The position numbers were made by a program, and so were the translations under genes. This document shows, one piece after another, positions 58,287 to 64,000 of a stretch of DNA of 64,000 bases; the stretch's first letter is position 1; each line of letters starts with the position of its first letter. Under the pieces are notes generated by a model that saw nothing but the letters and a program-made list of their open reading frames with translations, did no database searches and was not told the DNA's origin. The stretch is from a virus, in the IMG/VR virus record IMGVR_UViG_3300023179_000086, positions 1-64,000 of that record, one strand, 5' to 3'.

Positions 58287-59043
58287 TTTTAATTAGTAAA
58301 TGTTTGATGATTAGGCCTGGGAGATCAAATTCATCACTTTTATGATTAAAGTAGGGTTCGTTTGGTCGGGCATGATGATTATTATGTAAACCACTACCAC
58401 CTGTTAGTATATTTACAATGAGATTATTTTTGCTCTGATCTTTTGTATTATAATTTCTGTATCCATACTTATGGCATACTATATCAATCAAATACGAACC
58501 AACATGGAATTGAATAACTGATGGTATAATAATTCCAAAAATTAATAATTTAAAATCTATAAATCCAAAAAGTAAAATTACTAAAAACGATAATGTAAAA
58601 TAATATTTGTGTATGAATCTATGCCATGGATCTTTAATTAAATCAGAGATTGATCGGGGATTTACTATAAACGGTTTCCACATAATTAACCATACTTTTA
58701 TAAGTGAATTAAAATAAGGACTATGTGGATCTTTATCGGTGTCGGCGGTGGCATGATGCACACGATGTACGCCACAAAAATGTAAACTACTCCCTACAAA
58801 ATTTAGACTTCCTAATATTAGTAATAACCGTTCTTTCCATTTATCTGTTTTAAAACTTTTGTGAGCAAATAATCTATGGTAACCAATTTCTCCCCCTATT
58901 TTACCTATAACAATGTAAGATAAAAACGTTATCAAAAAATAGTACCATTCTACATTTGATATAAAAAATGCTGTAATAAACAGAACATGTGTTATCAATA
59001 GTAAAAATCTAATTTTAGTTAATGTGCTTAAATGTAACGACAT
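58267..59043 (-). CDS. Membrane fatty-acid desaturase, type C (copy 2), 258 aa
   Basis: Histidine boxes are HRLFAH at 56-61, HRVHH at 93-97 and HNNHH at 220-224. It is the close relative of the copy at 56743, sharing GKIGGEIG, VCHKxGYRN and GLHNNHHA. It has FDLPGLIIKHLLIK at the end. It is separated from the upstream small gene by three bases. Confidence 0.93.
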   Translation of the reverse strand: MSLHLSTLTKIRFLLLITHVLFITAFFISNVEWYYFLITFLSYIVIGKIGGEIGYHRLFAHKSFKTDKWKERLLLILGSLNFVGSSLHFCGVHRVHHATADTDKDPHSPYFNSLIKVWLIMWKPFIVNPRSISDLIKDPWHRFIHKYYFTLSFLVILLFGFIDFKLLIFGIIIPSVIQFHVGSYLIDIVCHKYGYRNYNTKDQSKNNLIVNILTGGSGLHNNHHARPNEPYFNHKSDEFDLPGLIIKHLLIKNETANN

Positions 59044-59046
59044 TAT

Positions 59047-59418
59047 TTATAAGTTATATAAATTTTTAGCCTCTTTATCAGTAATATTATAAATTTGATA
59101 TATGAATTCAAATTTTTCAGGATGATTTTGAATACTTTTATTATCCTCATAAATTACGTCTAACTGAGTTTTACATTCTTGTGCAATCTCTTCCGACACA
59201 AATACTCTTTCAGTAACTAAAAGATGACTAGCTAAATATCTTTTAAATGCTTTTTGCGTACCATTTACTACATACGAATTGCATATTTCCATATACTTTA
59301 AAATATTATTTGGTTTAAAAATGTAAGGAAACAGAGCGTGTAAAGTTTCATCTACGGTACCTCTAAGAAGACTGTGGTCATTTATAACAGTTGTTGTTTT
59401 ATATACGCAATAACCCAT
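59047..59418 (-). CDS. Hypothetical protein with GIY-type start, 123 aa
   Basis: I place the start at 59418 because a longer frame to 59442 would begin inside the palindromic promoter, and AGGAA lies just upstream of 59418. It opens MGYCVYKTTTVINDHSLLRG, mildly like the first strand of GIY-YIG proteins, but the catalytic residues cannot be confirmed. It is first in the leftward operon from the palindromic promoter. Confidence 0.55.
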   Translation of the reverse strand: MGYCVYKTTTVINDHSLLRGTVDETLHALFPYIFKPNNILKYMEICNSYVVNGTQKAFKRYLASHLLVTERVFVSEEIAQECKTQLDVIYEDNKSIQNHPEKFEFIYQIYNITDKEAKNLYNL

Positions 59419-59433
59419 AAAAAAATTCCTATA

Positions 59434-59472
59434 ATATATCAATATTTATTCTACCGATAAATATTGATATAT
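59434..59472. promoter_or_regulatory. Perfectly palindromic bidirectional late promoter
   Basis: Arms of 16 bases at 59434-59449 and 59457-59472 are exact reverse complements (ATATATCAATATTTAT and its partner) around seven bases. Each arm carries ATAAATA pointing outward: GATAAATA at 59456-59463 to the right and AATAAATA to the left. It lies exactly between the divergent genes at 59418 and 59491. Confidence 0.75.
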
Positions 59473-59490
59473 TTATATTATAAAGTAAAG

Positions 59491-60267
59491 ATGTTTTATT
59501 CAAACGTTAAAAGCATAAAAATATTACAGGTTTTAACTACCATTATTACCTGCGGTTTACTTTTTTTAAATTTTAGTTGGTATTGGTGGAGTATATCAAT
59601 TTTTGTGTATTTTTTAACAGGTTGTTTAGGTATTACTATAACATATCATCGATATCTTTCTCATAAAGCATTTAAAATGCCCAAAATATTAGAATATATT
59701 TTTAGTTTTTTTGGTGCTATTGGTGGTACAGGGTCAACTATTGGATGGTTAGCAGTTCATAATGTTCATCACAAATATAGTGATAAAGATAAAGACCCAC
59801 ACAGTCCACATATCCTAGGTTTGAGATTAATGCTTACAAACTATAATTACAAATTTAACCCACTTGATGCTAAAGTATTGCTAAGAGATAAATTTCACAT
59901 TTTCTTACACCAATATTATAATCTAATATTAATAACATGGGCAATCTTATTAATATTAATAGATATAAAAATTTTTCTATTTGTATTCGTTGTACCAATT
60001 TTTTTACAGATTTGGGCAAGTAACATAAGCAATTATGCTAATCATTTGTATGGGTATAAGAATTTCGAAACAACCGAAGGCAGTAAAAATACATGGTGGG
60101 TAAGCGCAATTACTTGGGGAGAAGGATGGCATAATAATCATCATGCAGAACCATGGTCGTATACTTTTCAAAAAAAATGGTGGGAAATTGATATAAGTGG
60201 GTATATAATATATATAATGGTTTTACTGACGGGTAACAAAGCTAGCTTATATAATTCTAAATATTAG
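59491..60267 (+). CDS. Membrane fatty-acid desaturase, type D, 258 aa
   Basis: ATG 59491 is chosen over the frame start at 59464, which lies inside the promoter. Histidine boxes are HRYLSH at 53-58, HNVHH at 90-94 and HNNHH at 214-218. GGTGSTIGWLAVHNVHHKYSD is the box 2 region. The long end after box 3 (ISGYIIYIMVLLTGNKASLY) adds a hydrophobic tail not seen in the others. A single-gene rightward unit, in convergent overlap with the desaturase at 60264. Confidence 0.93.
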   Translation: MFYSNVKSIKILQVLTTIITCGLLFLNFSWYWWSISIFVYFLTGCLGITITYHRYLSHKAFKMPKILEYIFSFFGAIGGTGSTIGWLAVHNVHHKYSDKDKDPHSPHILGLRLMLTNYNYKFNPLDAKVLLRDKFHIFLHQYYNLILITWAILLILIDIKIFLFVFVVPIFLQIWASNISNYANHLYGYKNFETTEGSKNTWWVSAITWGEGWHNNHHAEPWSYTFQKKWWEIDISGYIIYIMVLLTGNKASLYNSKY

Positions 60268-61034
60268 TTATATTTTATAACTTTAATTACTAAACCACTA
60301 ATATCTATTTCATACCATTTTTCACCATAATACCAACGTTTAGGATAACGATGATGATTATTGTGCCATGATTCGCCCCAACTTGGTATAGCCCATACCC
60401 AATTATTAGCACTCCTATCGTTTAAATTATATCGTCTTGATCCACCAAACCAATTGGGCATATGACCTGAAAAGTTAACTATGTTACTCATAAACACCGA
60501 GAGTACAACAGGTGCCCAATGTAGAAATATCATTAAATACCATCCACCGATTAAGTATAATAACCCACTCCAACTAAGTAATATCAAAACATAATAACGA
60601 TGTAAAAAACGATGGTAAGGATCTGATATTAATTCACGCATGCGCCATTTTACAGAATGGTCCATGGGGTAACGATGAAAAAACAATTTCCAACCATAAA
60701 CGTATGGTGTATGTGGATCATCTTCTTTATCACTTCGTAAATGATGTTTTAAATGTATACTTACCCATACTATACTACTGCCTGTACCTGCCAAACATCC
60801 AAATAATGTGAATAATTTTATAATCCATGGATGTGTGTTATATGCTTTATGTGTGTGAAAACGATGAAATGCTACTACAATACCCAAACAAACGTATATA
60901 AAGTAACCTAATATAGTTAATCCTACTGTTTGCCATGTAACGCCATAGGTATAAAATGCCCATATACTAGCTACACAACTTGTTGCAAGTAGTGCTTGTG
61001 TAAAATTGTTATTGCTGACATACCATTTTTGCAT
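60264..61034 (-). CDS. Membrane fatty-acid desaturase, type B (copy 2), 256 aa
   Basis: Start at 61034 is preferred over 61064, because AATAAATACTAAC on the reverse strand immediately precedes it and the longer start overlaps the previous gene. Boxes are HRFHTH at 57-62, HLKHH at 94-98 and HNNHH at 224-228. It pairs with the gene at 49093: GTGSSIVWVSIH, KWRMRELISD, GHMPNWFGGSRRYNLND and SWGESWHNNHHRYPKR all have counterparts there. Its codons are somewhat less AT-rich than those of neighbouring copies. Confidence 0.93.
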   Translation of the reverse strand: MQKWYVSNNNFTQALLATSCVASIWAFYTYGVTWQTVGLTILGYFIYVCLGIVVAFHRFHTHKAYNTHPWIIKLFTLFGCLAGTGSSIVWVSIHLKHHLRSDKEDDPHTPYVYGWKLFFHRYPMDHSVKWRMRELISDPYHRFLHRYYVLILLSWSGLLYLIGGWYLMIFLHWAPVVLSVFMSNIVNFSGHMPNWFGGSRRYNLNDRSANNWVWAIPSWGESWHNNHHRYPKRWYYGEKWYEIDISGLVIKVIKYN

Positions 61035-61042
61035 GTTAGTAT

Positions 61043-61663
61043 TTATTGCTGTTCTTCCACCCATCTAATACTATTCCAATCAGGTTCATAACTCTCATCT
61101 ATTTTATGATAGACAACATATTGCTTAGTGTTATTAATCTTAAGTGGATAATCAACATGAAATTGACCATTGTAAAACAAGCTATTTACATTGCGTTTTT
61201 TCTGTATGCCTAAACCACTCCGTTTAAAATAAGGTATAAGTCGTTTATTATATTCATTAAATGTTAAACACAATGTCTTATAATTTCTTTGTTTTGCCCA
61301 CGCTAGTTGTAGTGGACATAGATGCCGACCAACTAAAAACTGTCCACGATATGATTTATTGACCCAAGTTCTTACACCACCAAGTGCAACATAAGGATCA
61401 AAATCTGATTTGTTTACCCCACTAATGGCAATCATTTCACCAAACTTTAATAAAGCAAATACATCACCATTATCTTGCTTAAATCGATTGCTATGATAAA
61501 TTAAGTACGGTAAGGTTGATGGGTTATTTCCCCAATCATCATCCCACATATTTATATGGCTTGGTTCATCCTTTTCTTGAAATGCATCAAAACAAAATTT
61601 AAGAATAAAATTTTTATGATCAACATGAAAATTATTGTCAAATATACTTAAAGTAGTAAGCAT
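61043..61663 (-). CDS. GNAT-like acyltransferase-fold protein (copy 3), 206 aa
   Basis: GDVFALLKFGEMIAISGVN, then RTWVNKSYRGQFLVGRHLC and the helix PLQLAWAKQRNYKTLCLTFN, followed by LIPYFKRSGLGI, give the GNAT order of strand, pyrophosphate-loop-like turn (R-G-x-x-x-G/R) and helix. This is the best GNAT match of the three. It starts in the stop of the desaturase gene at 61663 and probably transfers an acyl or acetyl group in the same pathway. Confidence 0.6.
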   Translation of the reverse strand: MLTTLSIFDNNFHVDHKNFILKFCFDAFQEKDEPSHINMWDDDWGNNPSTLPYLIYHSNRFKQDNGDVFALLKFGEMIAISGVNKSDFDPYVALGGVRTWVNKSYRGQFLVGRHLCPLQLAWAKQRNYKTLCLTFNEYNKRLIPYFKRSGLGIQKKRNVNSLFYNGQFHVDYPLKINNTKQYVVYHKIDESYEPDWNSIRWVEEQQ

Positions 61664-62418
61664 TATTTTTTAAGAAGTTTAATAATATTACCTGCAATAT
61701 CATATTCCCATGGCTGAACAGTTGTGGTATAGTTAGTACTGTTATGATGGTGATTATTATGCCAACCTTCCCCCCATAAAAACAAATTTAATAACCAACT
61801 ATTTGTACTATTGTCATTAGTTTCAAATGATTTATAACCATTACTATGAGGAACTAAAATAAATGCGGCTGCAGCAAAATGCGTTAAAATAACAGGGATT
61901 GCATAAAAATATATCATTGTTTTAATACTTATTATACTAAGTAAAGTTACCCATATTAAAATTATTAATACGTAATAATCATTTATAAAAACATGTTTTT
62001 TAGTTAACAGATCCTTTATATATTTTTTTTGTATAGTTTCTCCAAAATTTATCATGATAGGCATTAAAACTTTTAATCCAACATTTTTTGGATTATGTGG
62101 ATCATTAATAGTATCTGATTGTTTATGATGTAAACGGTGAATATAACTCCATCCTAATGGACTCCCACGAACTGATAATATAGCCACGATAGTAAAAAAA
62201 TGTTTTAATAAATTTGTTTTAAAAACAAAACTACGATGTGCATAGTAACGATGTAAACCAATTACAAACCCCAAACAACTGAAAATAAAATAACCTATAA
62301 TAATATTAAGTATATCAATTGTTGTTATATCATATGTAACCAATCCATAGATACTTAATAATAAAAAGGAACCATGTAAGATTGATAAATTTAATCCTGT
62401 TGGACGCAAATAATTCAT
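61663..62418 (-). CDS. Membrane fatty-acid desaturase, type A (copy 2), 251 aa
   Basis: Boxes are HRYYAH at 56-61, HRLHH at 94-98 and HNNHH at 220-224. RGSPLGWSYIHRLHHKQSDT and KDLLTKKHVFINDYYVLI have direct counterparts in the copy at 47219 (RGSPIGWAYIHRKHH and KDLMNKEQIFIHKYYVLL). It is the first gene of a leftward operon starting at the palindrome 62422-62442. Confidence 0.93.
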   Translation of the reverse strand: MNYLRPTGLNLSILHGSFLLLSIYGLVTYDITTIDILNIIIGYFIFSCLGFVIGLHRYYAHRSFVFKTNLLKHFFTIVAILSVRGSPLGWSYIHRLHHKQSDTINDPHNPKNVGLKVLMPIMINFGETIQKKYIKDLLTKKHVFINDYYVLIILIWVTLLSIISIKTMIYFYAIPVILTHFAAAAFILVPHSNGYKSFETNDNSTNSWLLNLFLWGEGWHNNHHHNSTNYTTTVQPWEYDIAGNIIKLLKK

Positions 62419-62421
62419 AAT

Positions 62422-62442
62422 AATATTTAGGTCCTAAATATT
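62422..62442. promoter_or_regulatory. Palindromic divergent promoter region
   Basis: AATATTTAGG (62422-62431), one base, CCTAAATATT (62433-62442) is a perfect palindrome in the 29-base gap between two divergent genes. Each arm carries CTAAATATT pointing outward, a variant of the late octamer. Confidence 0.5.
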
Positions 62443-62447
62443 TCAAT

Positions 62448-63914
62448 ATGCAAATAATACTTTTTACAGACGTAGCAGACACTATTGGTTATGGAAAATA
62501 TGCAGGTACATACAAATTAGCTACAGAATTACGATTACACAGCTACACTTGTCAAGTTATTGATGTGTTTTCTTATTATTCATGGGCACAACTTACATCT
62601 TTAGCAACCAAATTTATAACAAAAGATACTGTATTGGTTGGATTTAGTTGTACGCTAAGCGAAAAAAGAATACATGGTAAAGTATATAACTTTGGAATGG
62701 AGGATCAACGATTTGTAGATTTCCTTACTTATATAAAACAAATTAATCAAAATGTTCGTGTGGCCTTAGGTGGTGCAAGAATGAATAATATATGCCATTG
62801 GCAAGGTGTAGATTATGTTGTATTAAATAAAGCAGATCGAGCAATTATCGCTATTGTTGAACATCTTTTATACAAAAAAGAATTAATTACTCATCGTCAA
62901 AGTCCATCGTTTCTTGTAGATGGTAACGACTACCCATATAACCAAGAAGATTTTAGTCGTAGCCAAATTATTTTTGAACCTAATGATATCATTTTTCAAA
63001 ACGAAGCACTTCCTATTGAAGTTAGTCGTGGTTGTATCTTTCAATGCGCATTCTGTAGATACGATCACATCGGTAAAAAAATTGGAGAATGGCAAAAAAC
63101 TGCGGATACTTTACGCAACGAATTTCTTCGCAACTATGAATTATATGGTACAACGAATTACATGTTTAGTGATGAGTTAATTAATGAAAGTTTAGACAAG
63201 ATGAATTTTTTGTGTGAAGTAGTGAGTAGTTTACCATTTAAGTTGCAGTATACGAGTTACGCTAGGATTGATTTAATATGGCGATACCCTCAAATGCGTG
63301 AATTATTGTTAGAAAGTGGTGCTATTAGTTTGCAATTTGGTATAGAAACATTGAATGAATCAGTAGGAAAAAAGATTGGTAAAGGATTAGCTACACAAAA
63401 AATTAAAGATACTTTAAGTTATTGTGGTGAATTATGGAAAGATAAAATTATTATGGCAAGCAATTTTATTGTAGGGTTACCCAACGAAACTGAAGAAAGT
63501 ATTTGGAATACAGTAAATTATTTAGTAAGTGACGAATGTAAATTAGATATATTTGGATTTCTGCCATTGGCAATAAAAGTAGAAGATGATGGTAGAAAAT
63601 CAAGTAAAATAGATCGAGATCCAAAAAATTTTGGATATACTATTGTTGCAACAAATGATTGGGATAATGGGCACATGAAATATGAAGATGCTAAAAAATT
63701 AGTACACAGAATTTGGAGAGATCCAAGAGTTCAAAAAAAAGCTAAATTTGGGGCAGCAACTTGGATTGGGAGAATTATTAATCTAGGATATTCATTAGAG
63801 GAAATTTTTATCTTATTAAATGGAAATCTTACTCAACATGAACTATCAACTTTTTTTAAAGACAAAACACTTTCAAAAAAATTAGAATATTATAACAAAT
63901 TAATGGAATTATAA
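62448..63914 (+). CDS. Radical SAM enzyme with B12-binding-type N-terminal domain
   Basis: The 488 aa protein has an N-terminal Rossmann-like domain of the cobalamin-binding type (to about residue 145, with VLVGFSCTLSEKR and RVALGGARMN). The radical SAM site is C196-x3-C200-x2-C203 in SRGCIFQCAFCRYDH, binding a [4Fe-4S] cluster. SLQFGIETLNESV and NFIVGLPNETEES are typical later strands. The key DxHxxG cobalamin motif is not obvious, so cobalamin use is uncertain. Such enzymes methylate, rearrange or couple unactivated carbons. It runs rightward from the palindrome into the next, truncated gene. Confidence 0.88.
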   Translation: MQIILFTDVADTIGYGKYAGTYKLATELRLHSYTCQVIDVFSYYSWAQLTSLATKFITKDTVLVGFSCTLSEKRIHGKVYNFGMEDQRFVDFLTYIKQINQNVRVALGGARMNNICHWQGVDYVVLNKADRAIIAIVEHLLYKKELITHRQSPSFLVDGNDYPYNQEDFSRSQIIFEPNDIIFQNEALPIEVSRGCIFQCAFCRYDHIGKKIGEWQKTADTLRNEFLRNYELYGTTNYMFSDELINESLDKMNFLCEVVSSLPFKLQYTSYARIDLIWRYPQMRELLLESGAISLQFGIETLNESVGKKIGKGLATQKIKDTLSYCGELWKDKIIMASNFIVGLPNETEESIWNTVNYLVSDECKLDIFGFLPLAIKVEDDGRKSSKIDRDPKNFGYTIVATNDWDNGHMKYEDAKKLVHRIWRDPRVQKKAKFGAATWIGRIINLGYSLEEIFILLNGNLTQHELSTFFKDKTLSKKLEYYNKLMEL

Positions 63915-64000
63915 TGATACAAGAAAATAAACTCATTGGTTTTAGTAATGCGGAAACAACTTATTTTGCATACGAATCATTGCCATTGTGCGGCATTGGT
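63914..64000 (+). CDS. Start of an unidentified gene (truncated by window edge)
   Basis: ATG at 63914 overlaps the radical SAM stop (TAATG). The first 29 residues begin MIQENKLIGFSNAETTYFAY and run off the end. It is coupled to the radical SAM gene, so the island continues to the right. No family can be named from this length. Confidence 0.6.
   Translation, partial: MIQENKLIGFSNAETTYFAYESLPLCGIG

Noticed and set aside
47219-62418. Eight similar desaturases considered as an assembly repeat artefact
   Set aside because: The copies differ widely outside the histidine boxes, have different neighbours and lie on both strands.
1-64000. tRNA genes, integrase or attachment sites
   Set aside because: I saw no cloverleaf-type sequences, integrase or duplicated att-like ends by eye. 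A tRNAscan run would be needed to exclude tRNAs.

Overview
The window looks like part of the genome of a large, AT-rich, T4-like contractile-tailed phage. Reasons: it carries T4-type replication genes (family B DNA polymerase gp43, sliding clamp gp45, primase gp61, helicase gp41, UvsW helicase, Rnh-type 5' nuclease), class Ia ribonucleotide reductase with a glutaredoxin, virion genes (PAAR spike tip, C1q-ended tail fibre, large structural proteins), T4-type late promoters close to TATAAATA, and tightly packed overlapping genes. Many small proteins resemble those of cyanomyoviruses as I remember them. A secreted Ala/Lys-rich peptide (14357) and DUF3563-like small proteins (14820) hint at a proteobacterial, perhaps betaproteobacterial freshwater host. 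That host guess is inference.

Layout. 1-9841: polymerase, clamp, nucleotidyltransferases, UV endonuclease and Rnh. 9862-14752: short, mostly unknown early-type genes behind a consensus sigma-70 promoter. 14780-17161: small late genes and one reverse-strand protein with a possible capsid-targeting leader. 17209-19645: GIY-YIG-like protein and an AAA ATPase, with sigma-70 promoters and a candidate operator. 19647-27575: UvsW, a DnaE-like mini-protein, primase and helicase. 27580-35703: late virion genes, an IscA-type Fe-S carrier, a homing endonuclease that appears to carry an IscA tail, a PD-(D/E)XK nuclease and a long fibre. 36159-41055: nrdA, a class II aldolase, nrdB, an HNH-like gene and glutaredoxin. 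41052-45686: baseplate/virion genes and a cell wall hydrolase.

45683-64000 is the most unusual part. It is an island of about 20 metabolic genes in several divergent and convergent blocks. It holds eight intact membrane fatty-acid desaturases, each with all three histidine boxes, plus a remnant of a ninth. It also holds a FabF-like beta-ketoacyl-ACP synthase with an intact Cys-His-His triad, four 2-oxoglutarate/Fe(II)-type oxygenases, a Rieske oxygenase, three PP-loop (asparagine-synthase-like) ATPases, three GNAT-like proteins, a cupin and a B12-binding-type radical SAM enzyme. The gene set resembles a biosynthetic cluster for a highly unsaturated, oxidised, amide-containing lipid or fatty-acid product. 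The island has short T4-type late promoters, two of them near-perfect palindromes firing both ways, so it seems wired into the phage late programme. It runs off the right edge of the window. The product and its purpose (membrane remodelling, signalling or antibiosis) cannot be read from sequence alone.
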